This document shows, one piece after another, positions 34,902-43,572 of a stretch of DNA of 64,000 nucleotides. The stretch's first letter is position 1. Each line of letters starts with the position of its first letter. The notes below the pieces were generated by a model. It had not been told where the DNA came from, ran no database searches, and was given only the letters and a program-made list of their open reading frames with translations. Origin of the DNA: Yinghuangia seranimata (GTDB taxonomy: Bacteria; Actinomycetota; Actinomycetes; Streptomycetales; Streptomycetaceae). The translations under genes were made by a program, and so were the position numbers. The DNA is taken from contig NZ_JASAOI010000007.1 of the NCBI RefSeq assembly GCF_029953285.1, forward strand, positions 124,001-188,000. Direction: 5' to 3'.

Positions 34902-35765
34902 ATGCTGGAACTCAAAGGCGCCTTCGCTAAACCGGGGAGCGCCTACGCCGAGGCCTTCGGGCTCGTACAACAGGTGGGCGTCTTCGACGACATCATCGCC
35001 GCCACGAACACCACGCTCCTCGTGCGCGACGGCGACCTCGAACGCACAGCCGAGACCCGCATGTTCGTCGGCGGGGTCGACACCGAGGCCACCACCCACG
35101 CTGCTTGGCTGACGGAAGGCGTGCAGTCGCGCCCGACGACGATTCAGATCCACATGGTCGGCGAACCGCCGATCACCGCGACCCGGGACGCCCAGACGCG
35201 GCTCGCCGACGCCGTCGAGGTCCTCGTCCACGAGTGGTGCCTGCACGGCGACAAGTTCTGGACGTTCATCAAGGGCATGCACGGCGAGGCGTACCGGGGC
35301 ACGAGCAAGCTGTCGAAGCTCGCGGACCTGTACCACGACGCCTTCCCTGCGGCGGCGACGGCCTTCGACCTGCCCGAACACCGGGCGCTCGCCGAGAACA
35401 CCCACGCGTACTTCCACATGACGCTCCACACCCTCAAGGACAGCCACCCCACCCTTGCCGGCCGCCTCCTCGCCGCCTGGCAACGCGACGTCGACGGCTA
35501 CGCCCCAGCGGCCCGCCCCGGCCACAAGGCAACGGTCGCCTGGGGCACGGGAGGCGTGCCTCCTGTACGCACCGAACCGAGGAAGCCGCGACAGACCGCC
35601 TCCCCGTTCGACCGCGAGGTCAGCAAGGAAGAACAGGACGCCTTCGCCGACTTCTTCAGCGACAACGAAAGCAACGACGAACACGAGAGCAAGGACTCTC
35701 ACAAGTCGTCGTCCTCGTCCTCGTCCTCGTCGGAGGAGAAGCCCGTCAAGAAGGAACGGAAGTAG
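34902..35765 (+). CDS. Hypothetical protein with C-terminal polyserine tract
   Basis: The ATG at 34902 follows GGGGGGACC. The 287-residue protein has a folded part (about 1-215; EVLVHEWCLHGDKFWTFIKG, HAYFHMTLHTLKDSHPTLAG) and a disordered tail with EVSKEEQDAFADFFSDNES, nine consecutive serines and a final EEKPVKKERK. The family is not recognised. The polyserine run is encoded by TCG/TCC repeats. The upstream bases 34852-34895 are slightly lower in GC than the surroundings. Confidence 0.7.
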   Translation: MLELKGAFAKPGSAYAEAFGLVQQVGVFDDIIAATNTTLLVRDGDLERTAETRMFVGGVDTEATTHAAWLTEGVQSRPTTIQIHMVGEPPITATRDAQTRLADAVEVLVHEWCLHGDKFWTFIKGMHGEAYRGTSKLSKLADLYHDAFPAAATAFDLPEHRALAENTHAYFHMTLHTLKDSHPTLAGRLLAAWQRDVDGYAPAARPGHKATVAWGTGGVPPVRTEPRKPRQTASPFDREVSKEEQDAFADFFSDNESNDEHESKDSHKSSSSSSSSSEEKPVKKERK

Positions 35766-35906
35766 CCGACACCCGTGCCCCGGGTCACCCAGGCCCGGGG
35801 CCGACCGATCCGACCGGAGGAGCCCCCGCGAACCAGAACGACCATGCGCCCCGTGTAGCGCCCGGTCGCCCTTGAGCCGCGTGGCCCGTCCTGGTTGCGT
35901 GTGCGG

Positions 35907-36896
35907 GTGAACGAGCACTCGTCCCTGCTGGGCACCGCATCCGCCGCGACCCAGGTCGCCGTCCTGCGCCGTGTGGACGCCGGGCTCCGGGCCACGTTGC
36001 TCAGCCGGAACGTACCGTCGGCGGCGTTGACCGCCTTCGTGCTCGAACACGGGACGCTCGACGAACGGGTCGCACTGGCGCACAACTGGTTCGTGGCACC
36101 AGAGGTGCTCGTCGCCTTGGCCGCCGACCGGCACCCGGCTGTGGCCGCCGCGCTGCACGAGAACTGGGCGGCCCCGCGCGAGGCGTTGCTGCCCGGGCTC
36201 CGGCTCGTTCCGCCTCGGGAACTCGTCAATCCCGGCTGGATGGACCGCGAGCTCGGGGCCCGCTACCGGTCCGCGCGGCTCGGGCTCGCGGTGGAACTCG
36301 ACGACCCCGACGTGACCGTCGAGGCGCTCACCGTCTTCCAGCCCGAGTACAACAGGTCGGGGGCCGCAGCCATCGTCGTCAGGGGGCTTTCCGGGTTGCT
36401 GCGCGCCGCGGGCGCGGACGCCGTCCGTGCCGTCAGCGCGAAAGTGCATCCGGTCCCCGCTCCGCAGCCCACCGTCGTGAGTGACGCCCTCGACCACCCG
36501 ACCGATACCGCGCGCCTGGCTGCCGCACTCGACCATCTCTGCGGCCCTGCCGGGCTCCTCGACCGCGTGCGGGCCGGCACATCGTCGTGGGGCGCGGCGT
36601 TCCTGGCACCCCGCGGCCCTTTCGACTGGCCTGCCGTCGAGGCCGCCCACCGGGCGGACCCGTTGCCGAACAGGACGCTCGCCGGCCTGACCCTGCAGGT
36701 CGGGTGCCCGCCGACTCTGCGCCCGGCGCGGGACCGCCGTCCGGGCGCCCCAGCGCCCTCCCCCGAGGTGGCGGCCCTTACGGCCAGTGCCCTCGGCACC
36801 GACCCCGAACGCTGGCTCGTCGCCCTCCGCCTCCTCGCCGACTTCCCCGGTACCGTCCCCGAACTCCTCGACACCGCTGCCAAAGCGTCAACATGA
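35907..36896 (+). CDS. Hypothetical protein, possibly helical-repeat (HEAT/variant LRR-like)
   Basis: The frame from GTG 35907 gives 329 residues and starts VNEHSSLLGTASAATQ. Repeating helical units such as DERVALAHNWFVAPEVLVALAAD and HPAVAAALHENWAAP, and later DPERWLVALRLLADFPGTVPELL, resemble the short alpha-helical repeats of variant leucine-rich or HEAT-like proteins. No catalytic motif is seen. The start is uncertain (TTG 35895 and GTG 35901 are in frame) because no ribosome binding site is obvious. Confidence 0.6.
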   Translation: MNEHSSLLGTASAATQVAVLRRVDAGLRATLLSRNVPSAALTAFVLEHGTLDERVALAHNWFVAPEVLVALAADRHPAVAAALHENWAAPREALLPGLRLVPPRELVNPGWMDRELGARYRSARLGLAVELDDPDVTVEALTVFQPEYNRSGAAAIVVRGLSGLLRAAGADAVRAVSAKVHPVPAPQPTVVSDALDHPTDTARLAAALDHLCGPAGLLDRVRAGTSSWGAAFLAPRGPFDWPAVEAAHRADPLPNRTLAGLTLQVGCPPTLRPARDRRPGAPAPSPEVAALTASALGTDPERWLVALRLLADFPGTVPELLDTAAKAST

Positions 36897-36983
36897 GCTG
36901 TTCAGGACCTCGGCCGCGCCGCGGCTTGATCGGGCGCGAAAATCCACTGTCCGCTCAGCGGTGCACGGTGATACAAAGCCGCC

Positions 36984-37751
36984 ATGGCCAACACCCTGGG
37001 ATTCCCCGACCTGCTGCGGCTTATCGACGAGCGGTCGTCCGCCTTCTGCGCCGCGGTCGCCGCCGCGCCCGGTCTCGACGTGCAGGTGCCGACATGCCCG
37101 GAGTGGACACTGTTCGATCTCGTCCGGCATCTGGGCGAGGGGCGCCGCGCGTGGGCCGCCACGGTCGCGGCGGGGCCTGACGCCACCGGCAAGTCCGCCC
37201 CGGGTGGCGATCCCGCGCCGCAGGAGCGTGAGGCTCTGCTGGCCTGGATGGCCGAGTCGACGCAGCAGCTCCTGGACGCCCTGCGGGAGGCCGGTCCGGA
37301 CCGCGGCTGTTGGACCTGGTGGGGCGCGTCGCAGTCCCCGCGGACCTGCGGTGCCGTCGCCCGCCACCAGCTGCAGGAGATCGCCGTACACACGTACGAC
37401 GCCCAGGTCACCGCGGGCGCCCCGCAGCCGCTGCCGGACGAGGTGGCGGTCGACGGCGTCGACGAGTTCCTGAGCACCTGCTGCGCGACGACCGAGGCCT
37501 GGCCGCACGAGCCCGCGACCATCGAGTACCACGCCACCGAGGGCCCCTCCTGGCGCGTGTGGCTCTCCGCCGACGGCGCGCGGATCACCGACCTGACCGA
37601 GCCCGCCGGGGACGCGGCCAATGTCTCCGCCAGCGGCACGGCCAGCGAGCTGGTGCTCTTCATGTACGGCCGCAACCCGATGGAGTCCGTCAAGATCGAC
37701 GGCGACCGGGTCGTGTTCGACCGGATCATCGCCTGGGAGCCGGAGGTCTAG
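36984..37751 (+). CDS. Maleylpyruvate isomerase family protein (mycothiol-dependent DinB-like)
   Basis: The 255-residue protein has the MDMPI N-terminal four-helix metal-binding fold. VPTCPEWTLFDLVRHLGEGRR supplies the first histidine and ARHQLQEIAVHTYDAQ the HxxxxxxxH-type pair, followed by the C-terminal MDMPI domain (VSASGTASELVLFMYGR). Such proteins use mycothiol, the actinobacterial thiol, as cofactor for isomerase or transferase reactions. No aromatic degradation genes are nearby, so the true substrate is unknown. It is followed after 89 bp by the ATP-grasp gene. Confidence 0.88.
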   Translation: MANTLGFPDLLRLIDERSSAFCAAVAAAPGLDVQVPTCPEWTLFDLVRHLGEGRRAWAATVAAGPDATGKSAPGGDPAPQEREALLAWMAESTQQLLDALREAGPDRGCWTWWGASQSPRTCGAVARHQLQEIAVHTYDAQVTAGAPQPLPDEVAVDGVDEFLSTCCATTEAWPHEPATIEYHATEGPSWRVWLSADGARITDLTEPAGDAANVSASGTASELVLFMYGRNPMESVKIDGDRVVFDRIIAWEPEV

Positions 37752-37840
37752 GACCAGGCGCGTCCGGACCGGACACCGGTGAGTCCGGTCCGGACACGGC
37801 ACCTGCACCCGCAGACACCGACAACATCTATCGTGTGCCG

Positions 37841-39067
37841 ATGCCCAACGCTCTGCTCTTCCCCTGTGACCCGCTGAACCCCCGTCGCCCGGATCCGCAT
37901 TTCGCGCGCGAGGCCGCCGCGGCGCGCGAACTCGGGTTCGCGGTGGCGTACGTCGACCACGACGCCGCCCTGCGAGGCGACGCCGCCGAGGCGGTCGCGC
38001 GCGTCCCGGAGGGTTTCGGCGCGCTGTTCTACCGGGGCTGGATGCTGCCGGTCGCGGCGTACGAGGCGATGGACGCGGCGTTGCGGCGGCGCGGGGCGTT
38101 TCCGGTGTCGAGCCCGCGCGCGTACCGCGTGGGCCACGAACTGCCCAGCTGGTACCCGTACTTCCGACAGCACTCGCCCGCGAGCCGGACGATCCCGCTC
38201 GCGGACGGCGAACGCCCCACGGCCACACGCCTCGCCGATGAGGCCGTCGAACTTCCGCCGGGGCCGGGCGTGGTGAAGGACTGGGTCAAGTCCCGCAAGC
38301 ACGAGTGGGACACCGCGTGCTTCGTCCCCGACCTCGCCGATACTGTGCGCCTCGAGTCCGTCGTCGCGGCGTTCCTCGACGGGCAGGCGGAGTTCCTGAC
38401 GGGCGGCGTGGTGATCAGGGCGTACGAGAACCTCACCGGGCCCGAGGTGCGTGTGTGGTGGCTGGACGGCGAGCCGGTGCTGGCCACCCCGCACCCCGAC
38501 GCGCGGGAGGACGCCGACGCGGTCGCCCCCCAGGACGTCCCGCTGTCGAACGAACTGCGGGCCTCCGTACGCGATCTCGACGCGCCGTTCGTGACCACCG
38601 ACCTCGCCCTGCGCGCCGACGGCGTGTGGCGCGTGGTGGAGGTCGGCGACGGCCAGGTGTCGGATCTGCCGGCCTCCGTCGATGCGGCGGACCTGCTGCG
38701 CCCGCTCCTCGGCGACCGACCCGCGGTACGAGTCCGGGAGTTCGACGGCCGCCTGCACGACGACCCGTCCGACGTCGTGCTGTTCGACCTCCTCGCGGAC
38801 GTGACGACCTACCACAATTTCCTCGTCGTCGAACGCGTCGACACCGACCCTCCGGAGCAGTTCTACATCCAGGTCTACCTGAACGAGGACCTGACCCTGA
38901 GCGTCGAATACCGCGACGGCGGCGCGGACCGGCACTTCGAGGCGACGCTCGAACGCTGGGGCGACTTCGCCGTCCACGACCTCGCCGCAAAGGTGCTCGC
39001 GGACTGGACGGCCGACCGCCCCGGCTGGCGCGACGCGCTGCCGTGGCAGCCGTTGTCCGACTACTGA
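37841..39067 (+). CDS. R2K-type ATP-grasp protein with C-terminal immunity-like domain
   Basis: The 408-residue protein has an ATP-grasp fold of the R2K/DUF4343 type in about residues 1-295: FYRGWMLPVAAYEAMDAAL, PGVVKDWVKSRKHEWDTACF with likely ATP-contacting lysines, and EVGDGQVSDLP as the metal-binding end of the fold. A separate acidic alpha/beta domain (about 300-408) contains FYIQVYLNEDLTLSVEYRDG, like Imm1-type immunity proteins. ATP-grasp enzymes of this clade ligate amines or amino acids to carboxylates. The stop codon abuts an IS630 transposase remnant. Confidence 0.78.
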   Translation: MPNALLFPCDPLNPRRPDPHFAREAAAARELGFAVAYVDHDAALRGDAAEAVARVPEGFGALFYRGWMLPVAAYEAMDAALRRRGAFPVSSPRAYRVGHELPSWYPYFRQHSPASRTIPLADGERPTATRLADEAVELPPGPGVVKDWVKSRKHEWDTACFVPDLADTVRLESVVAAFLDGQAEFLTGGVVIRAYENLTGPEVRVWWLDGEPVLATPHPDAREDADAVAPQDVPLSNELRASVRDLDAPFVTTDLALRADGVWRVVEVGDGQVSDLPASVDAADLLRPLLGDRPAVRVREFDGRLHDDPSDVVLFDLLADVTTYHNFLVVERVDTDPPEQFYIQVYLNEDLTLSVEYRDGGADRHFEATLERWGDFAVHDLAAKVLADWTADRPGWRDALPWQPLSDY

Positions 39068-39071
39068 GCAG

Positions 39072-39230
39072 GTTGAGGGTATCTGGTCACTGATCCGCCG
39101 CGCCCTGGCCAACACCACATTCACCGACCCCGAACACCTGATCCAGGCCGTCCGGCGCCAACTACGCAGCGTGCAGCACCGACCGGGGCTCATCGACGGC
39201 GCATTGGCTGGAACCGGGCTCAAACTCACG
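39072..39230 (+). mobile_element. IS630-family transposase remnant (C-terminal 53 codons)
   Basis: One frame reads VEGIWSLIRRALANTTF, then LIQAVRRQLRSVQHRP, then GLIDGALAGTGLKLT. This is the C-terminus of IS630-type DDE transposases, where the catalytic glutamate lies in NPVEGIWS; here the preceding NP is lost. There is no start codon, no upstream catalytic domain and no visible terminal inverted repeat. It begins directly after the ATP-grasp stop and ends just before the DinB gene, so it is the scar of an old insertion. Confidence 0.8.
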
Positions 39231-39294
39231 CCGATACCGCCGAATCAAACCGGGGAGGCTGGCTTTGTCGGTGCTCGGACCTACCATGCGGCGC

Positions 39295-40014
39295 ATGACG
39301 CGATATATCGACGAGGATCTGCACGGTGCGGAGTTCCGTGAGTGCGATCTGACCGGGGCACGCCTGATCGGCGTCGTCATGCAGGATGCCGTGATCGACG
39401 GGCTCGTCACCAACCTCGTAGTGAACGGTGTCGAGGTCACCGAGTACGTCGAGGCAGAGCTCGACCGGCGTCATCCGGTGCGGGTGCTAATCCGCTCCGA
39501 GGACCCGGACGATCTGCGCGAGGCATCGCGTCAGCTCCATGCCGGCTGGGCCGCCACGATCGAGCGAATCCGCCGTACGCCCGGCATCGAGCGCCGCAGC
39601 ATGAACGACGAGTGGTCGGCGTTGCAGACGATGCGCCACCTGGTCTTCGTCCACGACTCGTGGTTCCGCCGCTGCTGCCTGGGCTCGACGGAGCTGTTCA
39701 CACCGATGGGCATCGGGACGACCGTCGAGCCCTACCGTGGAGCGCACGGAATTGACCTCTCGCTCGATCCGGCCCTCGACGAGATCGTGAGCGTGCGTGA
39801 CGCACAGGCCGCCGAGCTTGAGGCCTGGCTCGACGAGGTCACCGCCGTGCAGCTCGCAGCGCGAGCGCCGGTGCCCGACGACGATGTCTGGCCGCCGTAC
39901 GCCCGGGGCCGCTTGGTGCGGCAGTGCCTCGGCACCGTGCTCAACGAGACCTTCGAGCACCACGGCTTCTGCGTTCGCGACCTCGACCTGATCGAGGCAC
40001 AGGACGCCGAGTAG
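39295..40014 (+). CDS. DinB-like protein with N-terminal pentapeptide motif
   Basis: The 239-residue protein begins MTRYIDEDLHGAEFRECDLT, a pentapeptide-repeat-like lead (A-x-F/L units). A DinB_2-type helical bundle follows, with metal-ligand histidines in LQTMRHLVFVHDSWFRR and NETFEHHGFCVRDLD. An ATG at 39286 is also in frame. DinB-fold proteins often bind a metal and a thiol cofactor. It follows the IS630 remnant and has somewhat lower GC than the core of the window. Confidence 0.8.
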   Translation: MTRYIDEDLHGAEFRECDLTGARLIGVVMQDAVIDGLVTNLVVNGVEVTEYVEAELDRRHPVRVLIRSEDPDDLREASRQLHAGWAATIERIRRTPGIERRSMNDEWSALQTMRHLVFVHDSWFRRCCLGSTELFTPMGIGTTVEPYRGAHGIDLSLDPALDEIVSVRDAQAAELEAWLDEVTAVQLAARAPVPDDDVWPPYARGRLVRQCLGTVLNETFEHHGFCVRDLDLIEAQDAE

Positions 40015-40153
40015 GGCCGACTACGCACAACGTGCGCCGGACCGAACAACTGTCAGCCCTCGACGACACCACACCTCAAAGCTCAGCAACAAGGCAAATG
40101 CGCTGTTCGCCGTAATCGGCGCGGCTCGCGGTGCGACACTCCCCGGATACGCC

Positions 40154-41299
40154 TTGGCAGCGAAACAGGGGGCATCCGATGCCGACGCCGATTCCGGCGA
40201 CCGACGCGCAGCTGCGGTCCAGCGGGCGGCGGACCGATGGGCCGACGACACGCGGCGGGTCTTCGAGACCACATGGCGCGCACCCGTGACGGCCGACCGG
40301 CTGCTGGCCGCTGTGCCGTCCGGGCAACGCCGGGATTTGTGGGGCGAGTTGCTGAGGACGTTCGTGGAGGCACGTGTCCACGACCTGGCGGCCGAGGCGG
40401 CGAAGCGCCGCGTCCCCGCCGCCGACCAGGCGTACACCGCGCTGCGGGACGCCACCCCGCGTCCGACCGACCAGGACCTCGCCCAGGGCCCGGCCACCGA
40501 CCGGATGCTCGCCGACACCGTCGCGGCGACGGCCGCGGGCCGTGAACTGTCCGCGTTCGCCGCCGACCTCGCCAAGCACATCGAGGACCTGGCCGGCCGC
40601 GCGATGCCTCTCGAGAGGCTTCGCGTCCACAAGGACTCCGAACTCTCCACCGCTTCAAGCCGGTTGGCGGTCCGCGTCGCGCAAGCCGACCGGATCGCGG
40701 CGCGCATCGACGCCTACCCCGACCGAGCGGCCCTGCTCGCCGCGATCGACCCTGCCTTCCGGGAAACCCTCACCTCCGGCCACGCCCTGCTCGCGGACAC
40801 CGGACGGGCCTGCGCCGACGCCGACCGCGCCCTGCGCGCCGGGCTGGACGGCACCCTGGCCGACCAGGAGGCGGCGATCACGGCCGCCTTCGACGCCGTC
40901 ACGCCGACCGTGACGGCGGTCGCCGACGAACTGACGTTCCAGCTGACGGCCGTCGCGGAGGCCGCCATCGGGTACATCTGCGCGCCGCCCCCGCCGGACC
41001 CCGTTCCCCCGGAGTTCGCGAGGTTCGTGACCACCTACCGCGAGGGCCGGCAGGCGGTCCTCCTCGCGCCGACCGCGGCGGCCAAGATCGCGTCCTGGCG
41101 CCACTTCGACCCAGGGCACGGCGGAGAGCTGCCGCTCTCGGCGTTGGAGAACGCTTTCGGTACGGACATACCGGCTCAGCTGCTCGCCGACGCGCTCACG
41201 CACATCGCCCGCCAAGTCCCGAACGCACCCTTGGATTACGAGGAAGCGGTGAGCTCCATCCGCAAGTGGGCGGAGGAACACAACGCGCCGCGACGGTAG
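40154..41299 (+). CDS. Hypothetical all-helical protein
   Basis: The 381-residue frame starts at a TTG (40154); other starts cannot be excluded because no clear ribosome binding site is present. The protein is almost wholly alpha-helical and Ala/Asp/Arg-rich (RRVFETTWRAPVTADRLL, LLRTFVEARVHDLAAEAAKRR, TAAFDAVTPTVTAVADELTF). It has a proline-rich break around ICAPPPPDPVPPEF and a C-terminal helical part (ALTHIARQVPNAPLDYEEAV). No family or motif is recognised. It lies alone between the DinB gene and a convergent VOC gene. Confidence 0.65.
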   Translation: MAAKQGASDADADSGDRRAAAVQRAADRWADDTRRVFETTWRAPVTADRLLAAVPSGQRRDLWGELLRTFVEARVHDLAAEAAKRRVPAADQAYTALRDATPRPTDQDLAQGPATDRMLADTVAATAAGRELSAFAADLAKHIEDLAGRAMPLERLRVHKDSELSTASSRLAVRVAQADRIAARIDAYPDRAALLAAIDPAFRETLTSGHALLADTGRACADADRALRAGLDGTLADQEAAITAAFDAVTPTVTAVADELTFQLTAVAEAAIGYICAPPPPDPVPPEFARFVTTYREGRQAVLLAPTAAAKIASWRHFDPGHGGELPLSALENAFGTDIPAQLLADALTHIARQVPNAPLDYEEAVSSIRKWAEEHNAPRR

Positions 41300-41391
41300 C
41301 AGCCCGCAAGGCCGCCCGCCGCGGCCCGGAGCGCCAACCCGACGCCTACAGCCGCCAGAACAGCACGCCACACCGGATCCGCGCCCGAGCG

Positions 41392-41775
41392 TCAGGAGTC
41401 CGCGGCCGCCCGGTCGGACTCGCTGCGCAGCACGCAGAATTCGTTGCCCTCCGGATCCGCAAGGACCGCCCAACCGCTCCCGTCGGGATTGCGGTGGTCA
41501 GCGACAAACGTCGCGCCAAGACCCAACAGCCGCTCCACCTCCTCGTCCCGCGAGGTCTCGGGACGCAGGCACAGGTGCACCCGGTTCTTGACCGTCTTCG
41601 GCTCCGGCACCTGATTGAAGTACAGCACCGGGCCCTCGGTCAGCATCACCTGGGTCTCGCGGGACCCCGGCCTGTCCTCCGGATGCAGCGGGCGACCGGT
41701 CACGCCGCTCCAGAACCGGGCCAGCTCATAGGCGTCCGCACAGTCGATCGCCACGTTCTGCAATACCGAGACCAT
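41392..41775 (-). CDS. VOC family (glyoxalase/bleomycin-resistance fold) protein
   Basis: The 127-residue protein has two beta-alpha-beta-beta-beta units typical of the vicinal-oxygen-chelate superfamily: VLQNVAIDCADAYELARFWS in the first and HLCLRPETSRDEEVERLLGL with VLADPEGNEFCVLRS in the second. The terminal PEGNEFC glutamate is the usual metal position. Members are glyoxalases, dioxygenases or antibiotic-binding proteins; nothing indicates the ligand here. Confidence 0.88.
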   Translation of the reverse strand: MVSVLQNVAIDCADAYELARFWSGVTGRPLHPEDRPGSRETQVMLTEGPVLYFNQVPEPKTVKNRVHLCLRPETSRDEEVERLLGLGATFVADHRNPDGSGWAVLADPEGNEFCVLRSESDRAAADS

Positions 41776-41815
41776 GCGCGCGAGCTTTCTCGATCTTCAC
41801 CGGAATCGCCACCGG

Positions 41816-41837
41816 GCCGCACCCGCCCGGGTGCGGC
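41816..41837 (-). terminator. Stem-loop terminator after the secreted repeat protein gene
   Basis: A perfect 9-bp stem (GCCGCACCC and GGGTGCGGC) closes a four-base loop. It lies about 100 bp beyond the stop of the minus-strand gene at 41936 and before the VOC start. Confidence 0.6.
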
Positions 41838-41935
41838 GCATCGCCGCGCTGTGCGGCGGCGGGGTCGCCTGCGGGCGCCCCGCTCCGCGGGTGCCTGCGG
41901 CGTGGTCCGGAACGTGAACGCGATCGCGTCGCAGG

Positions 41936-42433
41936 TCAGTGCGTAACCACCTCACAGTCCGCGGCCACCACGTCGAACGTGTCGGCCTGGACCGTGTCGA
42001 AGCCGGTACCGCAGGTGATCTGGTCGCGCACACCGTTCTTGGCGTGGACGCTGTCGTTGCCCGAGCCCGCGCTCACGTTGGACGGGGTGCCCGGCACCGC
42101 GAGCGTGATGGTGTCGTTCTGGTCCCCGCTGGTGGCGTTGATGCCGGTCAGCGTCGCGGTGCTGCCGCAGTCGGCCGAGGTCGCCGACAGCCTGAGGCAG
42201 CCCGGCCCCGCGAACACACCGGCGGCGTCGCTCACGATGACCCGGCCGTTCGACGTCGAGAACGCGACCGTGTTCGCCGTCGCGTTCGCCGCGGAATAGG
42301 CCACCGTCGGGCCGTTCCGTATGAGCGTGGAAGGCGAGGCGCCCGCCACGCCCGACAACACCATCGGCACCGCGAGACCGATTGCCGCGGCCGGTGCGAA
42401 CAGCGCCAGCCGGCGTCTCTTGGTGGTGTTCAT
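41936..42433 (-). CDS. Secreted protein with RTX-like (hemolysin-type calcium-binding) repeats
   Basis: The ATG at 42433 follows GAGGAGC. A twin-basic signal peptide (TTKRRRLALFAPAAAIGLAV) is cut near VAGA-SPS. The mature ~130 residues contain TSGDQNDTITLAVPG, SAGSGNDSVHAKNG and CGTGFDTVQADTFDVVAADC, which resemble G-x-N/D-D repeat units of hemolysin-type calcium-binding folds. Four cysteines could form two disulphides. It is a small secreted, perhaps calcium-binding protein; no catalytic part is present. Confidence 0.75.
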   Translation of the reverse strand: MNTTKRRRLALFAPAAAIGLAVPMVLSGVAGASPSTLIRNGPTVAYSAANATANTVAFSTSNGRVIVSDAAGVFAGPGCLRLSATSADCGSTATLTGINATSGDQNDTITLAVPGTPSNVSAGSGNDSVHAKNGVRDQITCGTGFDTVQADTFDVVAADCEVVTH

Positions 42434-42769
42434 GCCAATGCTCCTCACGTGCTTCGACAGTCCGGAGACAGCGCACAGAGGCAACGCACGGGGACAAGGG
42501 GCCCATAGGGCGGCGGCACCGACGCACATCGCCGGGCTGCCCGTCCTGCCGGTCGAGATCCTCTCCGACGACCACGGGCCGCCGAAGATCTTCCCCCTGT
42601 TCCCACGGTTCCCGCATGCGGACCGCTTGTCAACGCGTACCCAGCCTGCTCCCCCCACGGTTGCACGACGCATCTCAACGTTTGGCCGGGGCGCGACGAT
42701 CGAGCAGGCGCTTGATCGGCTGTGGAACGATCACAACTGTCCTGCCAGATCCTTCGGAGGAGTCACCAC
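42434..42769. other. 336-bp divergent intergenic region
   Basis: No gene is visible. It must hold the promoters of the secreted protein (minus) and of the hydrolase/Cas3 pair (plus). The part from about 42640 to 42760 is clearly lower in GC than the surrounding genes. A good ribosome binding site (GGAGGAG) ends it. Confidence 0.5.
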
Positions 42770-43516
42770 GTGACCGGCGACCAGTCGATCCGCAGCGCCG
42801 CGGCGTTCGAGGGCTTCACAGTGGAGCACGACGGTGAACGCCTGAGTTGCGCGCGGGCCATCCCGTATGCCGAACACCCGGCGCAGGTCAGGCAATCGGT
42901 CGTTCTGCTGCACGGTGCCGGCACCGGCAGCAAGCAGCGCCTCGTCGGGCTGATGAGCGACAGCGCCGCACGCGGCTACCAGGCTCACTCCTTCGACTTT
43001 TCGGGCCACGGCGACAGTTCCGGACGCCTGGGCGAACTGAGCCTGGAACGCCGGTTCGTGCAGGCCCGCGCGGTCATCGACTCATGCGTCCCCGCCGACC
43101 ACCGGCTCGTTCTCGTCGGGTTCAGCATGAGTGGTCACACGGTGGCGGATCTGGCGACGCACTACGGCGGCCGGGTGCAGGCCATCGGCCTGTGCGCGCC
43201 TGCCGTCTACGCCGCCGAGGCGTGGAGCGTTCCGTTCGCTGCGGGCTTCACCGAGATCATCCGCACGCCCGACAGTTGGCGCCGATCCCCGGCACTCGAA
43301 GTGTTCCGTGCCCTAACTGCGCGCGCCGTACTGGCGACCCCGGCCGTCGACGAGGTCATCCCCGAGGCCGTCACCGAAGCCGTTGCGGAGGCACTCAGCG
43401 CGTCGCCCTCGCTATTCACCCGTCTCGTCTACCCGCGGGCGGACCACAAGCTCGGTCTGTGGTTCCAGGAGAACGCCGCAGAGCGCAAGGAGTTCCTCGA
43501 CGCCGTCCTGGCCTGA
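42770..43516 (+). CDS. Alpha/beta hydrolase
   Basis: The GTG at 42770 lies nine bases after GGAGGAG and gives 248 residues. The oxyanion loop is VVLLHGAGTGSKQR, the nucleophile elbow LVGFSMSGHTVADL, with Ser instead of Gly two residues after the likely nucleophile, and the catalytic histidine lies in RADHKLGLWFQ. DFSGHGDSSGRLGE is typical of small esterase/acyl-hydrolases. The gene ends 56 bp before the Cas3-like gene on the same strand, so the two may form an operon. No link between hydrolase and nuclease functions is known to me. Confidence 0.85.
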   Translation: MTGDQSIRSAAAFEGFTVEHDGERLSCARAIPYAEHPAQVRQSVVLLHGAGTGSKQRLVGLMSDSAARGYQAHSFDFSGHGDSSGRLGELSLERRFVQARAVIDSCVPADHRLVLVGFSMSGHTVADLATHYGGRVQAIGLCAPAVYAAEAWSVPFAAGFTEIIRTPDSWRRSPALEVFRALTARAVLATPAVDEVIPEAVTEAVAEALSASPSLFTRLVYPRADHKLGLWFQENAAERKEFLDAVLA

Positions 43517-43572
43517 CCGTTTTCTCCGTCGGACATCTAGAGTCGGGAGTCCGGCGGGCGAGAGGGCAGTGA

